A program made the translations under genes and the position numbers. Below the pieces are notes generated by a model. That model was given only the letters and a program-made list of their open reading frames with translations. It did no database searches and was not told the origin of the DNA. Source: Pseudalkalibacillus sp045920555 (lineage in GTDB: Bacteria; Bacillota; Bacilli; Bacillales; Fictibacillaceae). From it: DNA of 64,000 bases. The stretch is from the NCBI RefSeq assembly GCF_045920555.1, contig NZ_CP174509.1:4030001-4094000 (forward strand), read 5' to 3'. How positions within the stretch are numbered: position 1 is the first letter of the stretch; each line of letters starts with the position of its first letter. Below are positions 9,124 through 18,472 of this stretch, in pieces.

Positions 9124-9147
9124 AATGTGCGCAATGGTGCGCACATT
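9124..9147 (-). terminator. Stem-loop between glnH and glnP (partial terminator or mRNA stabiliser)
   Basis: A perfect 10-bp inverted repeat (AATGTGCGCA, ATGG loop, TGCGCACATT). On the minus strand only a weak T-rich stretch (TTGTTTCTT) follows. This arrangement commonly lets the binding-protein gene be expressed in excess over the membrane subunits. Confidence 0.65.
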
Positions 9148-9169
9148 CGTCATTTTCTTTCCAATAAAT

Positions 9170-9967
9170 TTATTCACCTTCAGGATCCGATGTAATGTCA
9201 TCCCCAAAGTATTTTTCACTTAGCTTTTTCAATGTACCATCTTCTCTAAGCTTCTCTAAAGCTGCATTGATATCTTCAAGAAGTATTTCATTATCTTTTG
9301 CAACAGCGATTGCTTGCTCACTTCGTCCTATAAGTTCTTTACCTTCGATATTGAAATCATTCCCGATTGCTTCTTTACCAGTTACGAAGTCAGTGATGAC
9401 CGCATCGTGCTTCCCTTCACTCAAGGCTTCTAGTGCTGTCACGTCACTGTCATAGATTTTGATATTATCCGTCACTTCTTCCGCTGATTTTGCATATGTT
9501 GAACCTTTTGAAACTGCAATTTCCTTATCTTTCAAATCATCTTTTGTTTCGATATCACTATCTGGCCGAGTGAAAATTTGGGGACCGGAATAATAATATG
9601 GAATCGAGAAATCTACATGCTCAGCACGTTCAGGTGTGATTGTATGACTCGCCACCGCAGCATCGAACCGACCTGTCTTTACCCCTTCAACGATACTCGC
9701 GAACTTGAATTTCTGTGGACTAGGTTCCAATCCTAATTCTTTAGCAACTGCTTCAGCTACTTCGATATCAAATCCAGACATTTCACCATTTGCATCGGTT
9801 GAACTGAAAGGCTTGAATTCACCCGAGGAAGCGAAAGTAAACTTGCCATCTTCCTTGAGATCGTATTCCCCATTTGCTCCCCCTCCATCTTCTGAACCGC
9901 CTCCACAGGCTGCCAGAAGCATAGAAAACGATAAGATCATGACTGCCCATAAGCCAACTTTTCTCAT
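9170..9967 (-). CDS. glnH: Polar amino acid ABC transporter, substrate-binding lipoprotein
   Basis: A 265-residue extracellular solute-binding protein of family 3. The N-terminus is a lipoprotein signal peptide with lipobox LLAAC (Cys 21), followed by a Gly/Ser/Asp-rich linker. The mature part shows FKPFSSTDANGEMSGFDIEV, the FDAAVASHTITPER region and IPYYYSGPQIF, typical for ligand-gripping lobes. The acidic pocket residues would suit a polar or basic amino acid, but the substrate cannot be fixed from sequence. It is the first gene of the operon, ATG at 9967. The transporter is not at this place in B. subtilis, where only a membrane protein gene lies between hemA and engB. Confidence 0.88.
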   Translation of the reverse strand: MRKVGLWAVMILSFSMLLAACGGGSEDGGGANGEYDLKEDGKFTFASSGEFKPFSSTDANGEMSGFDIEVAEAVAKELGLEPSPQKFKFASIVEGVKTGRFDAAVASHTITPERAEHVDFSIPYYYSGPQIFTRPDSDIETKDDLKDKEIAVSKGSTYAKSAEEVTDNIKIYDSDVTALEALSEGKHDAVITDFVTGKEAIGNDFNIEGKELIGRSEQAIAVAKDNEILLEDINAALEKLREDGTLKKLSEKYFGDDITSDPEGE

Positions 9968-10215
9968 TCTGTTTTGACCCTCTTTCTGTAGAATTTTTGG
10001 ATACTACTTACGAGAGAAACATACAGTGGTAAACAGTCCATAAAACGATCCCATTCTTTTTCTAAGAGTATGAAGATGAGACATTCTATCTATCAGCCTA
10101 CTCCACATACCCTACATTTCTCTCCACCACTGTATATTCCCCTTAACTATAACGAACTAAACAGTATCAATGTCATGTTATATTTAAAAGTATCCACAGT
10201 ATATCTTCTACATAA

Positions 10216-10257
10216 AAACAAAAAAACCTCCCTGTTTTTTAAAACAAGGAGAGTTTT
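10216..10257 (-). terminator. Terminator after engB
   Basis: AAAACTCTCCTTGTTTT pairs with AAAACAGGGAGGTTTT on the minus strand, and a T-rich run follows. It lies directly after the engB stop at 10264. Confidence 0.8.
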
Positions 10258-10263
10258 GTCACT

Positions 10264-10845
10264 TTATAAAAGGCTTTCAATTGTAGACCAGACTTTTTCT
10301 TTCCCGAATGAAGTTTCTGCAGAAAAAGGGAGTACAGACTCACCTTTATCCATCTGAAGGGTTTCACGGATTTGTTTGATATGCTGCTGATGCTTGCCTT
10401 TTGGAATCTTATCCGCTTTTGTCGCAACGACAATTACAGGGATTTCAAAGTGCTTCAACCAATCATACATCAATTGATCATCCTTGGAGGGAGCATGGCG
10501 CAGATCGACTAACAAAACAACTGCCCTCAATTGCTCGCTTTCCATCAAATATGTCTCAATCATCCGCCCCCAAGCATCACGTTCTTTTTTGGAGACTTTC
10601 GCAAAACCATACCCTGGAACATCGACAAAGTACATTTCTTCATTCAAAAGGTAAAAATTCAATGTTTGTGTCTTACCTGGTTTTGAAGATGTCCTTGCTA
10701 GAGCTTTACGATTGATCATTTTATTGATGAAAGATGATTTACCTACATTCGAACGGCCAGCGAGTGCGATTTCCGGCTTCAGATCATTCGGGTATTGCTC
10801 CTTCTTTACGGCGCTGATAATCAGTTCGGCTGTATTTACTTTCAT
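10264..10845 (-). CDS. engB: Ribosome biogenesis GTP-binding protein EngB/YsxC
   Basis: An essential GTPase (193 residues) that acts in late assembly of the 50S subunit. G1 is AGRSNVGKSSFINKM (about residue 30), G2 lies in KPGKTQTLNFY, G3 is DVPGYGFAK, G4 is VATKADKIPKG and G5 is FSAETSFGKE. Its ATG overlaps the lonA stop by four bases (ATGA), so it is translationally coupled to the protease gene, the same arrangement as B. subtilis lonA-ysxC. Confidence 0.96.
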   Translation of the reverse strand: MKVNTAELIISAVKKEQYPNDLKPEIALAGRSNVGKSSFINKMINRKALARTSSKPGKTQTLNFYLLNEEMYFVDVPGYGFAKVSKKERDAWGRMIETYLMESEQLRAVVLLVDLRHAPSKDDQLMYDWLKHFEIPVIVVATKADKIPKGKHQQHIKQIRETLQMDKGESVLPFSAETSFGKEKVWSTIESLL

Positions 10846-13166
10846 TTTTGTCCACCTATCAATGCTTCCTTTAACACTTCATCTAAATGAGAAACTGGAA
10901 TGAAGGTGAGATCTTTCTTCACACTATCAGGAATATCATCCAAGTCTTTTTCATTTTCTTTAGGGAAAATGATTCTCTCAAGGCCTGCTCGATGGGCACT
11001 CAGTGTCTTTTCTTTCAATCCGCCAATAGGCAGTACACGTCCCCGAAGGGTTATTTCTCCGGTCATGCCGACTTCTTTTCGGACAGGACGGTTTGTCAGT
11101 GCTGAAATGAGGGCTGTGGCCATCGTAATTCCTGCAGAAGGACCATCCTTAGGTGTTGCGCCTTCCGGGACATGGATATGGATATCATTTTTCTCGGAAA
11201 ACTCCGGATCGATATTCAACTCTTCAGCACGTGAACGAATATAACTGAAAGCTGCTTGTGCCGATTCTTTCATCACATCGCCAAGTTTCCCAGTCAAGAT
11301 CAACTTGCCTTTACCTGATGAAACCGAGACTTCAATCGAAAGTGTATCACCGCCAGTCGTAGTATAAGCCAGACCTGTAGCAGCTCCGATTTGATCTTCC
11401 ACTTCAGCTTGGCCATATCTGAATTTAGGTCTGCCCAGATAATCTCCCAGCGTTTTCTCTGTAATGATGACACGCTTTTTATCGCCGGCCACGATTTCTT
11501 TAGCCGCTTTTCGGCATAAGGAAGCTATTTGACGTTCTAAATTACGCACGCCTGCCTCACGTGTATAGCGACGGATGACTTGTATCAGTGCTTCATCACG
11601 AATCTGAAGTTTACCTTTGGTGAGACCATGTGCCTCGGTTTGCTTCTTTACAAGATATTGATTCGCTATATGAAGCTTTTCCACTTCAGTATATCCAGCG
11701 ATTTGGATCAATTCCATACGATCCAACAGTGGGCCAGGTATGGTTGAAATGTTATTTGCAGTCGTTACAAATAAAACCTTTGATAGATCATATGGCTCCT
11801 CAATGAAGTGATCGCTGAACGTATTGTTCTGCTCAGGATCAAGCACCTCTAGTAAAGCGGATGCAGGATCTCCACGAAAATCATTAGACATTTTATCTAT
11901 TTCGTCAAGTAAAAACACAGGGTTCACGGAACCTGCTTTTTTCATCCCTTGGATGAGTCGGCCCGGCATCGCACCTACATATGTACGGCGATGACCGCGA
12001 ATTTCCGCTTCATCACGTACGCCCCCAAGTGAAATCCTGACGAAATTCCGTCCGAGAGTGCGGGCGATCGACCTGGCAAGGGAGGTTTTACCGACCCCAG
12101 GAGGTCCGACTAAACATAAAATAGGTCCTTTTAAAGAATTTGTAAGCTGTTGGACTGCAAGGTATTCAAGAACCCTTTCCTTCACTTTTTCAAGTCCATA
12201 ATGGTCTTCATTCAAGATTTTTTCGGCATGATTGATATCAAGGTTATCTTCTGTCTCTTTCATCCATGGTATATTGAGGAGCCAATCGATATAATTTCGG
12301 ATCACACCGCTTTCAGCAGAGCTTTGTGGCATCTTTTCATACCTGTCCAATTCCTTAAGTGCAGTTTTCTGGACATTTTCAGGCATTTGAGACTCTTCAA
12401 TTTTTTCTTTTAATGATGTGACTTCCCCAGCTTTACCTTCCTTGTCACCGAGTTCCTTTTGGATCGCCTTCATTTGTTCACGAAGGTAATATTCTTTCTG
12501 AGTCCGTTCCATCGACTTTTTGACGCGCTGCCCGATTTTCTTCTCAAGACCGAGGACTTCCTTCTCATTATTCAATATCTTAATGATTTTATTAAGGCGT
12601 TCTTTGATTTCGAGTGTTTCTAAAATTTCTTGTTTTTGTTTTATTTTTAACGGTAAATGTGATGAAACGATATCGGCTAATCTGCCGGGCTCTTCAATGT
12701 CTTGAACAGAAGCAAGGGTCTCAGCTGTCACTTTCTTTGAGAGGCTTATGTATTGTTCAAAATGGTGCAGCAAAGTACGCATCAAAGCCATTTCTTCAGC
12801 ATCTGCCTCGTTGCGTTCTTCGATCAAATTCACATTCACTTCAATATAACCGACTTCTTCATCGTCTTTATAGGAAGTGATCTCCCCCCGTTGTACACCT
12901 TCAACAAGTACCCTGATCGTTCCATTCGGGAGCTTCAGCATTTGATTGACTTTTACAATCGTGCCTAATTTATAAATTTCATCTTCCGTTGGTTCTTCTA
13001 TGGCCACTTCTTTTTGAGTGGATAAAAATATATGTTGGTCATCCATCATTACTTTTTCAAGGGCTTGAACAGACTTCTTGCGTCCTACATCCAAGTGGAG
13101 AACCATTCCTGGGTATACAAGTAGTCCTCTAAGTGGCAACAATGGTATTGTTCTCGTTTGAGCCAT
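10842..13166 (-). CDS. lonA: ATP-dependent protease Lon (LonA)
   Basis: A cytoplasmic AAA+ serine protease degrading damaged and regulatory proteins. I start it at the ATG at 13166 (MAQTRTIPLLPLRGLLVYPG), behind GGAGG; an open frame continues upstream to 13289 but lacks a ribosome site and family similarity. The resulting 774 residues equal B. subtilis LonA. The N-domain is about 1-200 and a coiled-coil linker 200-300; Walker A is GPPGVGKTSLARS (about 355) and Walker B FLLDEIDKM. The protease domain has the catalytic serine in PKDGPSAGITMA (about 677) and the lysine in GGLKEKTLSAHRAG (about 720). Confidence 0.97.
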   Translation of the reverse strand: MAQTRTIPLLPLRGLLVYPGMVLHLDVGRKKSVQALEKVMMDDQHIFLSTQKEVAIEEPTEDEIYKLGTIVKVNQMLKLPNGTIRVLVEGVQRGEITSYKDDEEVGYIEVNVNLIEERNEADAEEMALMRTLLHHFEQYISLSKKVTAETLASVQDIEEPGRLADIVSSHLPLKIKQKQEILETLEIKERLNKIIKILNNEKEVLGLEKKIGQRVKKSMERTQKEYYLREQMKAIQKELGDKEGKAGEVTSLKEKIEESQMPENVQKTALKELDRYEKMPQSSAESGVIRNYIDWLLNIPWMKETEDNLDINHAEKILNEDHYGLEKVKERVLEYLAVQQLTNSLKGPILCLVGPPGVGKTSLARSIARTLGRNFVRISLGGVRDEAEIRGHRRTYVGAMPGRLIQGMKKAGSVNPVFLLDEIDKMSNDFRGDPASALLEVLDPEQNNTFSDHFIEEPYDLSKVLFVTTANNISTIPGPLLDRMELIQIAGYTEVEKLHIANQYLVKKQTEAHGLTKGKLQIRDEALIQVIRRYTREAGVRNLERQIASLCRKAAKEIVAGDKKRVIITEKTLGDYLGRPKFRYGQAEVEDQIGAATGLAYTTTGGDTLSIEVSVSSGKGKLILTGKLGDVMKESAQAAFSYIRSRAEELNIDPEFSEKNDIHIHVPEGATPKDGPSAGITMATALISALTNRPVRKEVGMTGEITLRGRVLPIGGLKEKTLSAHRAGLERIIFPKENEKDLDDIPDSVKKDLTFIPVSHLDEVLKEALIGGQK

Positions 13167-13467
13167 AGAAACACACCTCCAAATTCTATTTGACAAACTG
13201 ACTTCAAACACTTTCCTAACACTGATCGCTTCGAAATATTTTTCAATAATACAGCGATGGGAGTGGGTTAAAATCAGCTTGATTATCATGAGTTAAAATA
13301 GGTATTTCATCTTATCAATTCTACCCGTAAATCCTATCTTTGTCTAATAAGTACCATCCCTTTCAGCCCTTATTTTAGATGATATTGAGAATATTTCAAT
13401 GTTCGGGAAAAAATCCGTTTTTCATAATCCAATCGTGACAAAGAATGATTCATGTCATCCGGATATG
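13167..13467. other. Intergenic region lonB/lonA
   Basis: About 300 bp holding the lonA leader. I see no gene and no convincing SigA promoter; TTGATA with a weak TAACTC 17 bases later (about 13290-13318, minus strand) is the best guess. Confidence 0.4.
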
Positions 13468-13469
13468 AA

Positions 13470-13506
13470 AAAAGAAACCCCCGCCTCAAACTACCTTTGG
13501 CGAGGA
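13470..13506 (-). terminator. lonB terminator that begins inside the coding sequence
   Basis: The left arm CCTCGCC belongs to the last codons of lonB, the TGA stop (13486-13488) lies in the loop, and the right arm GGCGGGG is followed by TTTCTTTTTT. The stem has seven pairs, one of them T-G. Confidence 0.8.
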
Positions 13507-15153
13507 CTCTTGCACAGTAATGCTATCGACTCTTTCTTTATTATACTTTTCCTTAAAGACATGTTCGAAAACCTCATCTAAGTGATCGACATAAATAATT
13601 TCGATCCCTTGGATTTCTTTTAAAATCGATTGTTGATTTTCTTTAGGGACAAATACGGTCTGAACCCCTGCCTGGCTTGCAGCTGTAACTTTTGCAAATA
13701 CGCCTCCAACAGGCTTGACACTTCCATGTATACTGATTTCACCTGTCATGGCAATTTGGTTGTCGACTTTGATACCTTTTATTGCTGAATAAATGGCTGT
13801 TGCGATCGCTATCCCCGCAGAAGGACCATCGACTGGAGCGCCCCCAGGGAAATTGATATGAATATCATAGTTGTTAGAAGGAACACCCATTCTTCTAAGA
13901 ACTGTAAGCACATTTTCGACTGAGCTTTTTGCCAGGCTTTTGCGCCTTATTGATTTTGATTGACTGCCGATACTCTCCTCTTCCACGATACCTGTGATCA
14001 TGATCGAGCCATTTTCTTTCGAAGGGATCACCGTAGCTTCAATTTCGAGTAATGCACCTGTATTGGGCCCATAAACAGCTAAACCATTGATATAACCAAT
14101 TCGAGGCACTGGGTGGATCTTTGATTCCATCCTAGGGGACAGCTGGCTGGAGTGGAGAACCCATTCGATATCACTTTTCGTTAAATGGTTGCGATCCTCC
14201 GTGATTGCTAACCCTGCAGCAATCTGTATACTATTTACAGCTTCCCGGCCATTTCGCGCATATCGGGAAAGGAGGGCCAAAGCATTCTCTTCAATTGTAA
14301 AGCTGATTTTCTCCACTGATCTTTTTGCAATTCGGATGATATCTTCGGCGGTCAGCTCTTTAAAGAAAATTTCAAGACATCGTGAACGAATTGCTGGTGG
14401 AATCTCATCAGGTGTACGAGTAGTTGCACCAATCAAGCGGAAATCAGCAGGTAATCCATTTCGGAAAATATCATGGATATGCTGCGGAATCTGAGTGTTT
14501 TCTTCACTATAATAAGCACTTTCCAAGAAGACTTTACGATCTTCAAGAACCTTCAGAAGCTTGTTCATCTGGATCGGATGAAGTTCACCGATTTCATCAA
14601 TGAACAGCACACCCCCGTGCGCATTCGTGACTGCCCCTTGTTTCGGCTGCGGAATTCCTGCTTGCCCCATCGCTCCAGCGCCTTGATAGATCGGATCATG
14701 CACAGAACCGATGAGGGGATCTGCAATACCTCTTTCATCAAAACGGGCTGTCGTTGCATCCAGTTCAACAAAAACAGCTGTCGGCTTAAATGGTGACCGT
14801 ATATTTTTCTTGGCTTCTTCCAGTACGATTCTCGCAGCAGCTGTCTTCCCTACTCCTGGTGGCCCATAAATGATGACGTGTTGCGGATTCGGACCACATA
14901 ACGCAGCTTGTAAAGCACGTATTCCTTCTGCTTGACCAATGATTTCATCAAAGCGTGAAGGACGGACCTTTTCTGATAATGGTTCGCTTAATGAAATATT
15001 TCTCAGCCTCCGAAGCTGATCCATTTCCTTTCGTGATTCCTTATCTATCGAGACTTTCTGTGTACGTTGGTTTCGTAATAAATTCCAAAAGTAGAGACCG
15101 ATGATGATTCCGAAGAACAGCTGGATGATCAATGCTATTCCTGTCCAACTCAT
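13486..15153 (-). CDS. lonB: Lon-like ATP-dependent protease LonB (forespore)
   Basis: A membrane-anchored Lon-type protease. The start is the ATG at 15153 (MSWTGIALIIQLFFGIIIGL) behind TTGGAGGGGA, which gives 555 residues, close to the 552 of B. subtilis LonB; the open frame upstream has no ribosome site. Residues 5-25 form the N-terminal anchor. Walker A is YGPPGVGKTAAAR (about 97), Walker B is GGVLFIDEIGELH, the catalytic serine is in GAPVDGPSAGIAIATA and the lysine in GGVFAKVTAASQAG. In B. subtilis LonB is made in the forespore under SigF; a fitting promoter is present here. Confidence 0.95.
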   Translation of the reverse strand: MSWTGIALIIQLFFGIIIGLYFWNLLRNQRTQKVSIDKESRKEMDQLRRLRNISLSEPLSEKVRPSRFDEIIGQAEGIRALQAALCGPNPQHVIIYGPPGVGKTAAARIVLEEAKKNIRSPFKPTAVFVELDATTARFDERGIADPLIGSVHDPIYQGAGAMGQAGIPQPKQGAVTNAHGGVLFIDEIGELHPIQMNKLLKVLEDRKVFLESAYYSEENTQIPQHIHDIFRNGLPADFRLIGATTRTPDEIPPAIRSRCLEIFFKELTAEDIIRIAKRSVEKISFTIEENALALLSRYARNGREAVNSIQIAAGLAITEDRNHLTKSDIEWVLHSSQLSPRMESKIHPVPRIGYINGLAVYGPNTGALLEIEATVIPSKENGSIMITGIVEEESIGSQSKSIRRKSLAKSSVENVLTVLRRMGVPSNNYDIHINFPGGAPVDGPSAGIAIATAIYSAIKGIKVDNQIAMTGEISIHGSVKPVGGVFAKVTAASQAGVQTVFVPKENQQSILKEIQGIEIIYVDHLDEVFEHVFKEKYNKERVDSITVQESSPKVV

Positions 15154-15188
15154 ACTTTCCCCTCCAATATGTATGTTTTCGTATCCAT

Positions 15189-15218
15189 TAGTATCTCCGA
15201 GCATGTGTTGGACTAAAC
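15189..15218 (-). promoter_or_regulatory. SigF/SigG-type promoter of lonB
   Basis: On the minus strand GTTTA (15218-15214), a spacer of 15 bases and GGAGATACTA (15198-15189) match the forespore sigma consensus (GTATA, about 15, GGNNANAATA) with one mismatch in each box. It lies 36 bases before the lonB start, as expected for the known SigF control of this gene. Confidence 0.6.
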
Positions 15219-15395
15219 GTTATTTTAAGAATTGAATAGAGGAATTTGGAATTGTCAGTTTAACAGTAGAAGATGGTGTTGGTGTGGATTTTTGAACAGA
15301 TTTGCGGAAAGCTGTTGGATAAATAACATGAATTACAGAAAGTTATACTATCCTATAAGTACCAAGAGCTGCTGAAGCTCCATAATCATATTAAA

Positions 15396-15424
15396 AAAAC
15401 ACTCCGCATTCAGCGGAGTGTTTC
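15396..15424 (-). terminator. clpX terminator
   Basis: AAACACTCCGC / GCGGAGTGTTT, a perfect 11-bp stem with a five-base loop and A/T ends, directly after clpX. Confidence 0.9.
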
Positions 15425-15437
15425 ATCGCAATATTAA

Positions 15438-16709
15438 TCAAGCACTTTCTTTTGGTTTCTTTTCATCGACAACCGTTCCATCTTCAAGAACAAGTTGTGG
15501 CGGTACTTTTTCCGTAACCGTTTCAGCTGTGATGATACATTTATTGATATCTTCCCGTGAAGGAAGGTCAAACATGACATCAAGCATGATTCCTTCAATT
15601 ATGGAACGCAGACCACGTGCTCCTGTTTTACGTTCAATCGCTTGTTTTGAGATTTCGCTCAACGCGTCTTCAGTAAATTCAAGCTCTACTTCATCAAGCT
15701 GCAACAGCTTCTTGTATTGTTTCACAAGAGCGTTCTTCGGCTTTGTGAGGATCTCTACCAATGCTTCTTCATCCAGTGGCGTTAAACTTGCCGTTACTGG
15801 CAAACGACCGATGAATTCTGGAATAAGTCCAAAACGAAGCAGGTCTTCAGGCAATACTTTTGATAGGTATTCACCTTGTTTAAGGTCAGCTTTTTCGGTA
15901 GTCTCGGTTCCGAATCCGATGACCTTTTTACCTAGACGACGTTTGACGATCTGTTCAATTCCATCGAATGCTCCACCACAGATGAATAAGATGTTGGTTG
16001 TATCGATCTGGATGAATTCCTGATGTGGATGCTTACGTCCGCCTTGAGGAGGAACGCTTGCAACAGTTCCTTCCAGAATCTTCAGTAAGGCTTGTTGTAC
16101 ACCTTCACCAGATACATCACGAGTAATGGATGGGTTCTCAGATTTACGTGCAATCTTATCGATTTCATCAATGTAAATGATGCCGCGCTCTGCTTTTTCC
16201 ACATCGTAATCTGCAGACTGGATCAGTTTAAGTAAGATGTTTTCCACATCTTCACCGACGTAACCTGCTTCAGTTAATGATGTAGCATCAGCAATTGCGA
16301 ACGGTACATTGAGGATACGTGCCAAAGTTTGAGCCAGCAATGTTTTACCGCTACCTGTCGGTCCGATCATTGCAATATTACTTTTTGCCAACTCGACATC
16401 GTCCGACTTCTTAGATGCGTTGATACGCTTGTAATGATTATAGACCGCAACGGAAAGCGATTTTTTCGCTTGATCCTGGCCAATGACATAATCATCAAGA
16501 ATCTTCCGGATTTCCTGAGGCTTCGGTACGTCTTTAAATTCTACATCCTCTTCTGTACCGAGTTCCTCTTCTACGATTTCTGTACACAATTCAATACATT
16601 CATCACAAATATAGACACCTGGTCCGGCAACCAGTTTACGTACTTGATCTTGTGTTTTACCACAGAAAGAACACTTCAATTGTCCTTTTTCTTCGTTAAA
16701 TTTAAACAT
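15438..16709 (-). CDS. clpX: ATP-dependent Clp protease ATP-binding subunit ClpX
   Basis: An AAA+ unfoldase that feeds substrates to ClpP; ClpP is not in this window. It has 423 residues. The N-terminal zinc-binding domain has Cys 13, 16, 35 and 38 (CSFCG and YICDEC). Walker A is GPTGSGKTLLAQ, the pore loop is GYVGEDV, Walker B is IIYIDEIDKIA, the IGF-type ClpP contact reads KKVIGFGTE, and a sensor-2 arginine is in GARGLRSI. It is transcribed alone between lonB and tig with its own terminator, the B. subtilis order. Confidence 0.98.
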   Translation of the reverse strand: MFKFNEEKGQLKCSFCGKTQDQVRKLVAGPGVYICDECIELCTEIVEEELGTEEDVEFKDVPKPQEIRKILDDYVIGQDQAKKSLSVAVYNHYKRINASKKSDDVELAKSNIAMIGPTGSGKTLLAQTLARILNVPFAIADATSLTEAGYVGEDVENILLKLIQSADYDVEKAERGIIYIDEIDKIARKSENPSITRDVSGEGVQQALLKILEGTVASVPPQGGRKHPHQEFIQIDTTNILFICGGAFDGIEQIVKRRLGKKVIGFGTETTEKADLKQGEYLSKVLPEDLLRFGLIPEFIGRLPVTASLTPLDEEALVEILTKPKNALVKQYKKLLQLDEVELEFTEDALSEISKQAIERKTGARGLRSIIEGIMLDVMFDLPSREDINKCIITAETVTEKVPPQLVLEDGTVVDEKKPKESA

Positions 16710-17020
16710 TGAATCACCCCTAAGAATGGTTTGGATGAATTGTTACTTTTAGTTATTTGTCATCGAGTGTATTTTACACATTGAAAGATTTCCAATAGTT
16801 TTCAGAGTAACAAATCTGTCGATGGATTCCATTTTAATTATGTACATACGATTTTATCATGAAGAGCCGTAAAACAAAAATAATAACGCTTTGATATGTA
16901 AAATTCAAGTGCTGATATGTATCAGTATAGTCATAATTCAGTTGTGCGATTCCTATTAAAACTATATTTTTTGGATTAGCTCTCTGGAAAATCTTATACA
17001 TATAAATAAAGCTTTTTTGT
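16710..17020. other. Intergenic region clpX/tig
   Basis: About 310 bp, AT-rich, holding the clpX leader. The minus strand has TAAAAT near 16768-16773 as a possible -10 but no clear -35. An open frame of 66 codons (16834-17034) has no ribosome site and is not supported. Confidence 0.4.
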
Positions 17021-17023
17021 ACA

Positions 17024-17054
17024 AAACAAGGCACGAAAGTTCGCGCCTTGTTTC
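17024..17054 (-). terminator. tig terminator
   Basis: AAACAAGGC / GCCTTGTTT stem with further pairing inside (GCGAA / TTCGT), directly after tig. Confidence 0.88.
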
Positions 17055-17069
17055 ATATCCTACTTTATA

Positions 17070-18365
17070 TTATGCAACAGTTTTGCTATTCTCTACAAGA
17101 AAATCAATTGCCTTACGAACTTTCAAGTCACCCTTCAATAGATCAGGTCCACCTTGCATCGCAAGCATTTGCTTCATTTTATCAACTTCCATTTGGTACA
17201 TTTCAGCCATCTTCTTGATTTCTTCATCTACTTCTTCTTCTGAGACTTCAATGTTTTCAGCTTCAGCGATCGCTTCAAGAGTCAAGTTTGTACGAACACG
17301 CTTTTCTGCATCTTCTTTCATTTGCTCTTTCAACTGATCTTCAGAAGTGCCTGAGAACTGAGAGTACATATCCAAGTTCATACCTTGCATTTGAAGGCGT
17401 TGATCGAATTCCTTCATCATACGATCAAGTTCGGAATTGACCATTGCTTCAGGAACATCTATCTCTGCGTTTTCAGAAGCTTTTTGAACAAGTTGATCTT
17501 TCATTTCATTTTCAGCTTGTGTCGCTTTGTCATTTTGAAGACGCTCTTTAATTTGAGATTTCAACTCATCAAGTGTTTCCACTTCTTCATTTGCGTCCTT
17601 AGCAAACTCGTCATCCAGCTCAGGAAGTTCCAGTTGTTTGATTTCATGGATTTTCACTTTAAACGTAGCTGGTTTTCCGGCAAGCTCTTCAGCATGGTAT
17701 TCCTCAGGGAATGTTACTTCGACGTCCTTTTCAGCACCTGCTTCTTCACCTTCAAGCTGCTCTTCGAAACCAGGAATGAATGATCCCGATCCGATTTCAA
17801 GAGAATAGTTCTCAGCAGTTCCGCCTTCGAAAGCTTCCCCGTCAACATATCCAGCAAAGTCGATTATAACTGTATCGCCTTTTTCAACTTTACCTTCTTC
17901 TTTCACAGCCAATTCAGCATGCTTCTTTTGAAGAGCTGTCAATTCTTCTTGGACATCTTCATCTGTAACTTCACTATCTTGTTTTTCTACTTCAAGGCCT
18001 TTATATTCACCTAGTTTGACTTCAGGCTTGACTGTAACAGTTGCTTTGAAAACAAGGTTTTTACCTTTTTCCATTTGCTCGATATCAACATCAGGCTGGT
18101 CGACCGGCTCGATTCCTGTTTCCTCAACTGCTTGAGTATATGCGCTAGGAAGCAGGATATCTAAAGCGTCCTGGTAAAGTGCTTCCACTCCGAAACGCTT
18201 TTCAAACATTGAACGCGGGACTTTCCCCTTACGGAATCCTGGTACGTTCACTTTTTTTACGACCTTTTTGAACGCTTGATCCAATGCTTCGTTGACACGT
18301 TCAGCATCTACATCAATGGTTAATACACCTAGATTGCCTTCTTGCTTTTCCCATTTTGCACTCAT
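17070..18365 (-). CDS. tig: Trigger factor, ribosome-bound peptidyl-prolyl isomerase and chaperone
   Basis: It binds at the ribosome exit tunnel and shields nascent chains. The start is the ATG at 18365 (MSAKWEKQEGNLGVLTIDVD) behind GGAGGGAATTATAGTC; an in-frame GTG/TTG extension upstream lacks family similarity. It has 431 residues. The ribosome-binding loop reads FRKGKVPRSMFEKRFG (about 44-59), the FKBP-type isomerase domain is about 150-245 (GDTVIIDFAGYVDGE), and the rest is the helical chaperone domain with many acidic residues. It is followed by its own terminator, then clpX. Confidence 0.97.
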   Translation of the reverse strand: MSAKWEKQEGNLGVLTIDVDAERVNEALDQAFKKVVKKVNVPGFRKGKVPRSMFEKRFGVEALYQDALDILLPSAYTQAVEETGIEPVDQPDVDIEQMEKGKNLVFKATVTVKPEVKLGEYKGLEVEKQDSEVTDEDVQEELTALQKKHAELAVKEEGKVEKGDTVIIDFAGYVDGEAFEGGTAENYSLEIGSGSFIPGFEEQLEGEEAGAEKDVEVTFPEEYHAEELAGKPATFKVKIHEIKQLELPELDDEFAKDANEEVETLDELKSQIKERLQNDKATQAENEMKDQLVQKASENAEIDVPEAMVNSELDRMMKEFDQRLQMQGMNLDMYSQFSGTSEDQLKEQMKEDAEKRVRTNLTLEAIAEAENIEVSEEEVDEEIKKMAEMYQMEVDKMKQMLAMQGGPDLLKGDLKVRKAIDFLVENSKTVA

Positions 18366-18472
18366 GACTATAATTCCCTCCAACATTTATCTTCTTATAA
18401 CTACATTAACGTACGAATGAGTTTGCAACCACTACATTATAACACATGAACATTGGTTTTCAACTAGTTCGA

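Noticed and set aside
10070..10357. 95-codon plus-strand frame near engB
   Set aside because: Overlaps the engB terminator and coding end; no ribosome site.
13167..13289. N-terminal extension of LonA from an upstream start
   Set aside because: GGAGG precedes the ATG at 13166 and the resulting 774 residues match the known protein; the extension has no similarity.
16834..17034. 66-codon frame upstream of clpX
   Set aside because: No ribosome site, AT-rich composition, overlaps the tig terminator.
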